From NCBI GenBank assembly GCA_013360445.1, contig JABWBP010000011.1, positions 1 through 64,000 of the forward strand: a stretch of DNA of 64,000 bases, given 5' to 3'. Position numbers and translations under genes: made by a program. Below, one piece after another: positions 8,912 through 16,534 of this stretch. The stretch is from Calditrichaceae bacterium. Its GTDB lineage: Bacteria; Calditrichota; Calditrichia; RBG-13-44-9; J075. Positions within the stretch are counted from its first letter, which is position 1. Every line of letters begins with the position of its first letter. Below the pieces are notes generated by a model that searched no databases, was not told the DNA's origin, and saw only the letters and a program-made list of their open reading frames with translations.

Positions 8912-9463
8912 ATGAGACAAGATGAACTGGCGCCCATTGTAACCGCCTTTTCCCGGCGCATCAAAAATTCCTGGCAAATCATTTTTCTGGCTGCGGTCGT
9001 TCCTTATGCGTTGAGCCTGCTCCATTATTTCTATTATCGCCCGGGGCTGAGAATCGGCGTTCTTCCCTATTTGAAAGCTATCGATTTAACCAGCTTTGTT
9101 ATCGCTTTCGGGCTGGCGCTGCTCATCCTGGCGCTGAAGCGTAAATACTTTTCCCCCAAGTTTAGCCGCGCCATGGTGGAGGACGCGCTGCGGAAGAATC
9201 CGGAAAGCTCCGCGGTGACGCTTCTCTCCGGGATTCTCAATATCCTGCGCCGGAAAATGACCCTGGTCTGGGTTTTAGGATGGTTAATGGTATTAGACGG
9301 GGTAATCTTCTACTGGTTAACTTTCAGCGAGCGATCCAACATGCACATGTATTTCGTAGTCGGAGCATTTTCATTGTTTATGAATTACCCCCGCCGCGAT
9401 CTGTTCAGCGATCTCCCCGGGTATGTGCGAGAGGGGAAAAGAGAGTTTGGCGAGGGGCAATAG
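8912..9463 (+). CDS. Hypothetical four-helix membrane protein
   Basis: A protein of about 183 residues that I do not recognise. It has four hydrophobic segments, near residues 22-43, 60-79, 113-137 and 143-157, with a basic loop between helices 2 and 3. The ATG at 8912 has AAGAAGAG upstream; an in-frame TTG at 8891 is a weaker alternative. It is divergent from lapA and 62 bp before the FG-GAP gene, with which it might be co-transcribed. Confidence 0.65.
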   Translation: MRQDELAPIVTAFSRRIKNSWQIIFLAAVVPYALSLLHYFYYRPGLRIGVLPYLKAIDLTSFVIAFGLALLILALKRKYFSPKFSRAMVEDALRKNPESSAVTLLSGILNILRRKMTLVWVLGWLMVLDGVIFYWLTFSERSNMHMYFVVGAFSLFMNYPRRDLFSDLPGYVREGKREFGEGQ

Positions 9464-9525
9464 ACTGGAGCAAAAAATTGCTTATTGCCGCTCGCCAGCG
9501 TACTCAAAAATGAGGAGTATTCATC

Positions 9526-11337
9526 ATGGATAAATTTCTTTGCACAATTGCAGGGCTGGCGCTGGGGTTCCTTTGCAACAGCGTACCGGCGCGGGCGATA
9601 CCGCCTCCCCAGGTTAGCGCGGTTTCACCCCTGCCGCATATTATCAACGCCGAAGCCGGCAGCGCCATCGAAGTCAGCTTTTCCGGCGCTATCGATCCCC
9701 AATCGGTCAATAATGGCACTTTTAGCGTGTTCGGGCGCTGGTCCGGGGCAACCCCGGGCACTTTTTCTTTTGAAAATAACAATACCCGGGTGCTTTTTAC
9801 CCCTTCCCGGAGCTTCTTTGCCGGGGAGTATATCACGGTTTCGCTCTCCCGGGGCATTGCCGACAGCAGCGGCCAGCCGATGGCGGCGGGCTATGCCTGG
9901 AGTTTTTGGATTGCAGCCAGCCCGGGAAGTATGGCGCTTCTGCAAACCGGGCAGATTTCGGTGCGGCGGCCCGGGGAAGGCTGGATCCAAACCTATGGCG
10001 CCTACGCCGGGGATCTCAACGGCGACGGGTTTTCCGATTTCACGGTTCCCAACGAGCGGTCGAACGACGTGCGGGTCTTTTTGAACGACGGCAGCGGCGG
10101 GTACGGCGATTTCACGGTGCATCCCCTTCCCAACGCCAACCGCCCCAGCACCAACGAAGGCGCGGATTTTAACGGGGATGGATTCATGGATTTTGCCGTG
10201 GGCAGCACCGCAAATAACCGGATGAACGTGTTGTTGGGAGACGGCGAAGGCGGTTTTAGCGCCTCAACCAGCTACGTGGCGGATACGGGCGTGCGCGGGT
10301 TGAGCGTGCTGGACCTGGAGGGAGACGGGGACGCGGATATCGTAACTGCAAACCGTACCGGAAACAATCTTTCCCTCTTCCTGAACAATGGCGACGGCAG
10401 TTTTGCCCCGGCGATTAACATCGAGGCCGGGGGGAACCAGGAAAGCGCCTGCGCCGCCGCGGACGCGAATAGCGACGGCATTTTAGACCTTTTCGTCGGT
10501 TGCTACGCCAGCGATGATGTCATTCTGCTGCTGGGCGACGGCAATGGCGGGTTTGTTTTTTCCGACGCGGTGGGCGGGGGGGACAATCCCTGGATGGTAG
10601 TTGCCGGGGACGTGGACGGCGACGGCCACGTGGATGTGGCGGTGGCCAATGCCGGGGGAAACAATGCCGCGGTCATCCGGGGAGACGGAAACGGCAACCT
10701 GCTGCCCGCGGTCACCTATCCTTCCGGAGCAAGCTTCCCCCTTTCTATCGACTTAGGGGATTTGGACGGCGACGGCGATCTGGACATGATCCTCAGCAAC
10801 TATGGCAACAACACTCCCGGCAGCGGAAAATGGCGGGTATATGAGAATGACGGCAGCGGCAATTTTATCAATCCGCAGGATTACCCCGCCAGCACCGCCG
10901 CCTCCTGCGCAGTGTTCCACGACCGCAATCACGACGGTTTCATGGACATCACCGGCATCGACGAGATCGAGGATGTATTAGTCTTGTTCCAGAACACGGC
11001 GACTCCAATCGCCGTTTATCCCGAGCCGGTAATCGAAAATTACCGGCTGCGCCAGAACTATCCCAATCCCTTCAATCCCGCCACGTTCATCGGTTACCAG
11101 CTATCCGCTCCCTGCAACGTCGAGGTAACCATTCATAATACCCTGGGCCAGAAGGTGAAAACACTGGTTTCCGCCCCGCAGGCGGCCGGGGTTTATACCG
11201 TGCAGTGGAATGGCCGCGACGGGGAGGGAAATCCTGTTGCTTCGGGTATTTACATCTACCGTATGGAAGCGCGCCCGTTAAGTTCCCTGCCGGCAGAAGC
11301 ATTCAGCCAGTCGCGCAAGATGGTATTGCTAAGATGA
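9526..11337 (+). CDS. Secreted FG-GAP/VCBS repeat protein with Ig-like domain and C-terminal sorting domain
   Basis: A 603-residue exported protein. A signal peptide (1-24, ending ARA) is followed by a Big_5-type Ig-like domain (about 27-125), then seven Ca-binding FG-GAP/VCBS motifs of the form DxNxDGxxD (for example DLNGDGFSDF, DVDGDGHVDV, DLDGDGDLDM), which would fold as a beta-propeller. The C-terminus has NYPNPFNPATFI followed by a FlgD-like Ig fold (about 505-600). The last module is the usual C-terminal sorting or anchoring domain in Calditrichota, Ignavibacteria and related phyla, and is the best taxonomic hint in the window. It is probably cell-surface or secreted, with a role in adhesion or glycan binding. 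Its last 9 bp overlap the convergent recombinase frame. Confidence 0.88.
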   Translation: MDKFLCTIAGLALGFLCNSVPARAIPPPQVSAVSPLPHIINAEAGSAIEVSFSGAIDPQSVNNGTFSVFGRWSGATPGTFSFENNNTRVLFTPSRSFFAGEYITVSLSRGIADSSGQPMAAGYAWSFWIAASPGSMALLQTGQISVRRPGEGWIQTYGAYAGDLNGDGFSDFTVPNERSNDVRVFLNDGSGGYGDFTVHPLPNANRPSTNEGADFNGDGFMDFAVGSTANNRMNVLLGDGEGGFSASTSYVADTGVRGLSVLDLEGDGDADIVTANRTGNNLSLFLNNGDGSFAPAINIEAGGNQESACAAADANSDGILDLFVGCYASDDVILLLGDGNGGFVFSDAVGGGDNPWMVVAGDVDGDGHVDVAVANAGGNNAAVIRGDGNGNLLPAVTYPSGASFPLSIDLGDLDGDGDLDMILSNYGNNTPGSGKWRVYENDGSGNFINPQDYPASTAASCAVFHDRNHDGFMDITGIDEIEDVLVLFQNTATPIAVYPEPVIENYRLRQNYPNPFNPATFIGYQLSAPCNVEVTIHNTLGQKVKTLVSAPQAAGVYTVQWNGRDGEGNPVASGIYIYRMEARPLSSLPAEAFSQSRKMVLLR

Positions 11338-13125
11338 GCGAAAAATGAACCTGCGCTTGACAAGCGGGGATTGGCAGGTTAAATTTGTGCCTCTTTGAAT
11401 AAGACCTGATCGTCGCCGGAGTGGCGGAATTGGCAGACGCGTCCCGACATCACAATGTCGGGATAAGGGCGATACCAGGAAATTAAATTTTGATATTTGC
11501 GCCGGAGTGGCGGCCGGAGTGGCGGAATTGGCAGACGCGCCGGACTCAAAATCCGGTTTGGGTGATACCAAGTGTGGGTTCGAGTCCCACCTCCGGTACC
11601 AGTTATCAAATCCAGCCGCTTTTCCCCCCAAAGCGGCTGTTTTCTTTTGATACCCTTCATTCGTAACTACTATTAAATTAAAGGGGTTACGAAAATTCGG
11701 ATAGAGCTTTCCCCCCTTCCAGGTCGAGTTCGAAAATACCAAATTCAACAACTTCCGCTTCTCGCTCATATCCTGCCTTTCATACAACTCCGCCGCCCTC
11801 TGCGCCAATTCCAGAATTCTCACCCCATTCTCGAGGTAAGATACATTCGAACCCTGCTGCTTTTCAATCTTTCTTAGTATTTCCGCCTGCTCCGCTTCCC
11901 ACTCCTCACTTTTGCGCTTAAACATCTCCGCGGAGATAACCCCGTCCAACTTATCCTCATACATCGCATCTAAACGCGATTGAATCTTAGAATACTGCTG
12001 CTGCAAGCGGGCGATCATCTCATCCCGGTATTTCTTCTCATCCTTATGGCTTTCCCGCAGCGCCGTGATAATCCACTCTAACACCTCCTCATCAAAGCGG
12101 ATTTTCCCCAGCGCCTCCCCGAACTGCTGCGCCAGTTCCTCCTCCCGCACGTACTTTTCCGGGCATTTCCCCTTATGGCCGGTGCAATGGTAATAAACAT
12201 AGCGCCCCTTTTTAATCTCCGCCGTCATAGTGCATCCGCAGTGCCCGCAGCTAACCAGGCCCTGGAACGCCCAGGAATGCTTCTGCTGCCGGATCTTCCC
12301 CCGCCGCCCGAACAGCACATCCTGCGCCCGCTCGAACAGGTCCCGGTCGATCAGCGCTTCATGGTTGCCCTTATAAATTTTCCCCGACCAGTAAAACTCC
12401 CCGTAATAAAACGTATTCGTTAAAATCTTATGGATGGTGCTTTTCGCAATCGGATTCTTCGTTCGCCGGAACACAAACCCTTCCGCCCGCGCCTTGCGGG
12501 TAATCTCCAAAAGCGAATAATTCCCCGTGGCGTACCATTCATAAACCTTTTTAATAAAAGGGGCATACTCCGGGTCCGGCTCGATAAACTTCTTATCCCC
12601 CTTCACCACATTCCTGTACCCCAGCGGCGCATAAGACGGGTATATCCCCTGCTCCGCCTTCTCTAACATCCCCTTGCGCGACTCCTCCGAAAGATTATCA
12701 ATATAATTCTTCGCCATCAGCACCTTGATCCCGTGGATGAACTTCTCCGAAGACCGCGACTCCCGCGAGAACACAAAATTTTCCTTCACAAAATGGAATT
12801 CCAGGTCAAGATCATCCAGCAGCACCCAATCCTTGATATTCCGGTACAGCCGGTCCGTTTTCTCCACCAAAATCACCCGGCAGATATTCTCCTGCTTCCG
12901 CTTCGCCTCCTGCTTCAGGAAATTGAACATTTCCATAAAATTCGTTCGCCCCGCCTGTTTCGCCGTTTCCACATCCTGGTATTCCTCAACGATACTGAAA
13001 TTCCCCGCCGCCGCATACTCCCGCAGCAGCTTCAATTGCGCCGGGATCGAAAACCCTTCCTTCTCCTGTTCCTTAGAAGAGACCCGGGCGTAAATGACCG
13101 CTTTTACCGCCTGCTCTTTCTTCAT
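11329..13125 (-). CDS. Large serine recombinase (integrase), C-terminus reading through tRNA-Leu
   Basis: Site-specific recombinase of the large serine family, expected to integrate and excise the island. It has a resolvase domain with catalytic Ser16 in YARVSSKEQ (residues about 8-150), a Recombinase domain (about 165-275, PLGYRNVVKGDKKF), a zinc ribbon (CGHCGC ... YHCTGHKGKC, about 290-320) and a long coiled coil. After about residue 490 the frame passes antisense through the tRNA terminator, tRNA-Leu (residues about 509-538, WDSNPHLVSPKPDFESGAS) and the tRNA fragment. The last 100 or so residues are therefore fortuitous, and the native stop seems to have been lost at the junction. The ATG has AGGAGG 7 bp upstream and is 13 bp from the ribbon-helix-helix gene. 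Confidence 0.92.
   Translation of the reverse strand: MKKEQAVKAVIYARVSSKEQEKEGFSIPAQLKLLREYAAAGNFSIVEEYQDVETAKQAGRTNFMEMFNFLKQEAKRKQENICRVILVEKTDRLYRNIKDWVLLDDLDLEFHFVKENFVFSRESRSSEKFIHGIKVLMAKNYIDNLSEESRKGMLEKAEQGIYPSYAPLGYRNVVKGDKKFIEPDPEYAPFIKKVYEWYATGNYSLLEITRKARAEGFVFRRTKNPIAKSTIHKILTNTFYYGEFYWSGKIYKGNHEALIDRDLFERAQDVLFGRRGKIRQQKHSWAFQGLVSCGHCGCTMTAEIKKGRYVYYHCTGHKGKCPEKYVREEELAQQFGEALGKIRFDEEVLEWIITALRESHKDEKKYRDEMIARLQQQYSKIQSRLDAMYEDKLDGVISAEMFKRKSEEWEAEQAEILRKIEKQQGSNVSYLENGVRILELAQRAAELYERQDMSEKRKLLNLVFSNSTWKGGKLYPNFRNPFNLIVVTNEGYQKKTAALGGKAAGFDNWYRRWDSNPHLVSPKPDFESGASANSATPAATPAQISKFNFLVSPLSRHCDVGTRLPIPPLRRRSGLIQRGTNLTCQSPLVKRRFIFRSS
11415..11477 (+). pseudogene. Truncated tRNA-Leu copy
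   Basis: The first 27 bases are identical to the first 27 of the intact tRNA-Leu at 11513 (acceptor 5' strand and D-arm). Instead of a normal anticodon arm there is a 9-bp palindrome (TCCCGACAT / ATGTCGGGA, loop CACA). The variable-arm block GGGCGATACC then resembles the real tRNA (GGGTGATACC). The T-arm and acceptor 3' strand are missing, so it cannot be functional. A further 12-bp copy of the tRNA start (GCCGGAGTGGCG) lies at 11501-11512. Confidence 0.65.
11513..11601 (+). tRNA. tRNA-Leu (anticodon CAA)
   Basis: An 89-nt class II tRNA. The acceptor stem GCCGGAG pairs with CTCCGGT (one G-U at the end), the D-arm is GGAATTGGCAGACG, the anticodon stem CCGGA/TCCGG encloses loop CTCAAAA (anticodon CAA, reading UUG), there is a long variable arm, a T-arm with GGTTCGAGTCC, and an encoded CCA end. 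It marks the left boundary of the mobile island: the recombinase reading frame runs antisense across it. Confidence 0.95.
11613..11648 (+). terminator. Rho-independent terminator of tRNA-Leu
   Basis: A 10-bp stem (CAGCCGCTTT / AAAGCGGCTG) with a 7-nt loop is followed by TTTTCTTTT, starting 12 nt after the tRNA CCA. This tRNA-terminator unit is presumably host DNA, so the island edge should lie to its right. Confidence 0.85.
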
Positions 13126-13138
13126 TGCAACCCCTCCT

Positions 13139-13303
13139 TCACGATGATTTTTTATTCAACTCTTTTGTGATCAAATCGGCCACCCATTCCTGTATCGAAG
13201 TATCCAACTCCGCCACCCGGATACGCAGCCGTTTATGAATTTCTTCCGTCAGCCGTACATGAATCATTCGCTGATCATCTTCCTTTTTCGCCGTCTTTTT
13301 CAT
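13139..13303 (-). CDS. Small ribbon-helix-helix (CopG/Arc-type) DNA-binding protein
   Basis: A 54-residue protein: a basic N-terminus (MKKTAKKEDDQR), the beta strand RMIHVRLT, helix EEIHKRLRIRVAEL and helix SIQEWVADLITKEL. This is the strand-helix-helix pattern of CopG/Arc repressors. It ends 13 bp before the recombinase ATG, whose AGGAGG starts within the gap, so the two are co-transcribed. Likely roles are autoregulation of the integrase or help in excision; both are inference from position. Confidence 0.78.
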   Translation of the reverse strand: MKKTAKKEDDQRMIHVRLTEEIHKRLRIRVAELDTSIQEWVADLITKELNKKSS

Positions 13304-13418
13304 TGTTTTTCCTGCCCTTATGTAAGTTAAATAATCTGTTACTAATATAACACCGTTATATCTATTTTCCTACTGTTAAATTTTTTTTCTTGTATCCCTT
13401 ATCACCCTCGCCACCCCC

Positions 13419-13658
13419 GATGTCACCCTGCAAAGAGCCTTAAAAATCAAGTGGTTATTGTTGCCGGGTGACAAGGGTGACACCATTTTTACCATCTTCT
13501 TTCTGCTATAAATAATAAATAGAATTGTATTTTTTATTTTTCCCGCGCGAAAGAAGTGAAAACCGATGTCACCTTTGTAACCCTTTTCACATAATCCTTT
13601 GTTAACAAATAAGTTAAAAGGGTTACAAGCCCGGTTAAATGGGGTGACAAGGGTGACA
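13419..13658. repeat. Iteron and dyad cluster, candidate replication origin
   Basis: The 8-bp unit GGGTGACA occurs at 13466, 13475, 13642 and 13651, as two tandem pairs 9 bp apart. Inverse copies occur at 13421 (TGTCACCC) and 13567 (TGTCACCT). A perfect 13-bp inverted repeat (TTGTAACCCTTTT at 13575, AAAAGGGTTACAA at 13616) brackets the 12-bp palindrome TTTGTTAACAAA (13598-13609). AT-rich DNA lies between the clusters (13501-13545). The position directly beside the primase-helicase gene is typical of the origin of a P4/PICI-like element. A 98-codon open frame covers 13376-13672, but its sequence is dictated by these repeats. Confidence 0.6.
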
Positions 13659-13668
13659 ACAAACGTCC

Positions 13669-16248
13669 TCATTTCTCTCCGTCCTCTGCTTTAGGAGTAT
13701 AACTGAACAGCCGTTTGTTCTTTCCCGCGCTTCTTTCCCCGATCTCAAAAAACTCCCGGAGATTCGCTCTCAGGTTCGCCATCCGCTGCGCAAAACCCTT
13801 CACCTTGCCCTTATAACGAAAATCAATCTTCTCCCTCTCCGCGATCTCCCCAAGCTCCTTGCACAGCTCCCCGTTGCTGATCTCCCTCCCCGCATTATTC
13901 CCCTTCTGCGCCCAGATAGTGAGCAGTTGAAAGATCGGATCATCTTCGATAACAAAGCTCGATTGTTCGCTGCTCAGCTTTCGGAAAATTTCCTGAACAT
14001 CTGCTTCCACCTTCATCGCCCTGGCGACCTTCAGCGAAAAAGAAGCAAAGTCCGCCATCCGGAACCCCCCCGACGTATCCGCCTCTTTATGATCCCGCAG
14101 CGCTTTCAGGATGTATTGAAGCTCATGCACCACCTCCGTCATGATCTCATTTCGGTGCTTGAGCACCTCTTTCAAAAGATTGCTCTCATCGATATGCTGC
14201 TCCAGCCGCTCATGCTTCATGATCAGCAGCCGGTCCGCCACGTCATCTCTCCTGAACTGCGGCGTCCGCGAGGTAATCGCCAGAAAGCAGCGTATAGGGA
14301 TTTCCATAAGTTGGTTGGTGGTATAAAGAATTCGCCGCTTCACGCTTCCGCCTGTCGCCACTGTCGCCAGCCGGTCATTCAGCCACCGGGATTTTGAGTC
14401 CACGTTATCCAGCACCACATAATGCGAATTAGTAATTGCCGCATCAAAATCTTTCGGATCATCCGGCAGGGGCGTCACATTAAAAGAACTCCCTTCCAAC
14501 AATATCCCCACCTTACGCAGCGTGTTCGTTTTTCCCGACCCCTTCGGCCCGATAAACGCTAAAATCGGTTTTGTCGGCATGATGCTCTGGAAAAAAAGGC
14601 TGTAAAACCAGAATCGAAAAAGCAGTCGATTTTCTGCCTTCGTCAGTCGGTCTTCCGCAAAATTGATTTTATCAATGATCACCTCATCCAGACACGCCCA
14701 GCCAGGGTCATCTTCCAGCAGTTTAAAGGGCTCCGCCTTATCATCCCCTAAGAACAAGATCCCGTCCACGCCGTTGTCCACCAGGTCGAATTTCTCCGGC
14801 GTGATCCGGCAAATCTGATTCCGATGATTGGATAAATACAGCGTATAGGAGTCCCCCTCATAATGCGAAAAACGCCGCACCCGGGTGGGCAACCCCTCCA
14901 CAAGAATCTTTTGATAGAGATAATTTAATACATAACTGAAAATTTTCTCCGACCGGATCAATTGATAGCGAGCCAGCAAACCGGCAAAGACCGTGCTTTC
15001 ATCATGAATTTCGACCAGCCGTTTTTCCGCTTCCCCAAAATAATAAGCCAATTCCCCCTCAAAATAAAATCTTCCCCGCTCAGCGAGATCGTTATAAACA
15101 ATATTTGCCACTTCTGCATTTATCTCAAACTCCCTTACCGGTTTCCGTCGAATTTGAATAATTTCCTCTGCAACTCCCTGCTCATCTCTGTAAAAGACTT
15201 CATTGTGTGCAATCAAACCCTTTACCCCCTCCCACGCCGAGGTATAATTTTTTCCAAAAGAGCGGATAAAATCATCCAGATCCGAATCCGCCCCCGGCGT
15301 CGTAAAAGCGCTCACCGTCATATTCTCCTGCGCATTCTCCACCAGCTTATAACCCGCCTCGTCATGGTCATAGCAGATCATAGGATGCCTGTTGATCCGC
15401 TTGATCGTCCCAAAGTCCGCATTATTCACGCCCCCCACCGCCCCCGCAAACACATAAGAGCGCTCTCCCCCGGCGAACCGCACCGCTAACGACTGTAACT
15501 GCAATTGGTTGAATTCCCCCTCCGTCGCCAGGAACCGCTCGTTAAAATGAGCGTATTCCTCATCGCCGAAGGGCGTAAAAAGCGAGTGCCCGAATATCCC
15601 GCTGTAGCTGAACGGCTTGAAATAAAGCATCTCTTTCGTATAAGGTTTCCGCAGCCGCATCGAAGTAATCCGGTATCTTGAATCGCAGTAAAAAAAGCAC
15701 AGCCACCCCCTTCGCCCCTTCACGCACTCGCGCAGCTTCTCCTTTGCTTCCTTTACAAATTCCAACCTTTCATCCGCAGAATATCCCCCTCTCTTCGCCG
15801 GGCGCCCCGGTTTTCCCCTCCGCTCTTCCGCTGCCTTAGATCTTTCCGCTTCAATCCTTTCAATAAGCGCTGCAAATCTTTCCTCAAGATCATACCCCTC
15901 CGGAACCGCCCCTAACATCGCATCTTCCACCACCAGGGGATCGATCCCCCGTTCATCCACTAAGTAGGAATAAGCATTTTTATCTTCCCTCCCTGTCATC
16001 GCCAATAATTCCCCGTGGAAATCCTCAAAGACCCCTTGCAGAACCTCCTCCAGCCCCCTCTCCGCAGCCTTTTCACCCTCAAACGCCGTAATAAATTTCC
16101 CGCAGGCCGGATGAAAACACTTCCCTAATAGGCCTCCCTTTTTGATCGAAAACGTCTGCCGCCCGCAGAACGGGCACTCACCCTTCCGCCCCTGCTTTGC
16201 CTCGATCCCAAACCGCTCCGACAAAATCTCTGTCACGCTCTGTTTCAT
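13669..16248 (-). CDS. Primase-helicase replication protein of the mobile element
   Basis: An 859-residue protein. The N-terminal zinc-binding region has CPFC (25-28) and C44/C49, like bacterial primases. A TOPRIM-like segment has E243 in TEGE and DHD at 294-296. A C-terminal superfamily 3/AAA-like helicase has Walker A GPKGSGKT (567-574), Walker B VVLDNVD (611-617) and a sensor/arginine-finger stretch TSRTPQFRRDDVADR. It would prime and unwind DNA at the adjacent origin, as P4 alpha or PICI replication proteins do. The middle region (330-550) is not recognised. Its ATG overlaps the stop of the 65-residue protein by ATGA. Confidence 0.85.
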   Translation of the reverse strand: MKQSVTEILSERFGIEAKQGRKGECPFCGRQTFSIKKGGLLGKCFHPACGKFITAFEGEKAAERGLEEVLQGVFEDFHGELLAMTGREDKNAYSYLVDERGIDPLVVEDAMLGAVPEGYDLEERFAALIERIEAERSKAAEERRGKPGRPAKRGGYSADERLEFVKEAKEKLRECVKGRRGWLCFFYCDSRYRITSMRLRKPYTKEMLYFKPFSYSGIFGHSLFTPFGDEEYAHFNERFLATEGEFNQLQLQSLAVRFAGGERSYVFAGAVGGVNNADFGTIKRINRHPMICYDHDEAGYKLVENAQENMTVSAFTTPGADSDLDDFIRSFGKNYTSAWEGVKGLIAHNEVFYRDEQGVAEEIIQIRRKPVREFEINAEVANIVYNDLAERGRFYFEGELAYYFGEAEKRLVEIHDESTVFAGLLARYQLIRSEKIFSYVLNYLYQKILVEGLPTRVRRFSHYEGDSYTLYLSNHRNQICRITPEKFDLVDNGVDGILFLGDDKAEPFKLLEDDPGWACLDEVIIDKINFAEDRLTKAENRLLFRFWFYSLFFQSIMPTKPILAFIGPKGSGKTNTLRKVGILLEGSSFNVTPLPDDPKDFDAAITNSHYVVLDNVDSKSRWLNDRLATVATGGSVKRRILYTTNQLMEIPIRCFLAITSRTPQFRRDDVADRLLIMKHERLEQHIDESNLLKEVLKHRNEIMTEVVHELQYILKALRDHKEADTSGGFRMADFASFSLKVARAMKVEADVQEIFRKLSSEQSSFVIEDDPIFQLLTIWAQKGNNAGREISNGELCKELGEIAEREKIDFRYKGKVKGFAQRMANLRANLREFFEIGERSAGKNKRLFSYTPKAEDGEK

Positions 16249-16442
16249 TCCTGCCCCTCCTTGCCTGCCGGCTCTTTAGAGGCTGCCTCTCTCTCGTTAC
16301 CCTCCCATTCGTTCAGCAGTGCAAAAAATCCGCTCATATTGGAAATCGATTCCCGTGCCTCCTGGGTAGAAAGGGTCTGCCCCGTATAGGCTTTCCAGAA
16401 ATCAATGGTAGCTTGAATGATGTCTGCCGGTTTATTTGCCAT
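16245..16442 (-). CDS. Small hypothetical protein upstream of the primase-helicase
   Basis: A 65-residue soluble protein. The N-terminus ADIIQATIDFWKAYTGQTLST and SNMSGFFALLNEWE are helical; the C-terminus is charged. It overlaps the primase-helicase by 4 bp and so is translationally coupled. No family recognised. Likely an accessory replication or regulatory protein of the element. Confidence 0.6.
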   Translation of the reverse strand: MANKPADIIQATIDFWKAYTGQTLSTQEARESISNMSGFFALLNEWEGNEREAASKEPAGKEGQE

Positions 16443-16534
16443 ATCTCTGTAATCTTACAATTTAAAATTCAGGTAAGATTACAAAACCAGGCGTGGTAAT
16501 AAGTGGGTATGTAAGTGGGAATTTGGTGGGAATT

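Noticed and set aside
8672-9025. 117-codon minus-strand frame between lapA and the membrane gene
   Set aside because: It overlaps the start of the better-supported plus-strand gene at 8912 and lacks a ribosome site or recognisable domain.
11379-11660. 93-codon minus-strand frame over tRNA-Leu
   Set aside because: It is the antisense of the tRNA and its terminator, a well-known source of false proteins.
13376-13672. 98-codon frame after the primase-helicase with an ATGA overlap and GGAG upstream
   Set aside because: Its residues follow directly from the GGGTGACA repeats and inverted repeats (for example VVTLVT), composition is not protein-like, and the DNA structure explains the openness. 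Left open as a weak possibility.
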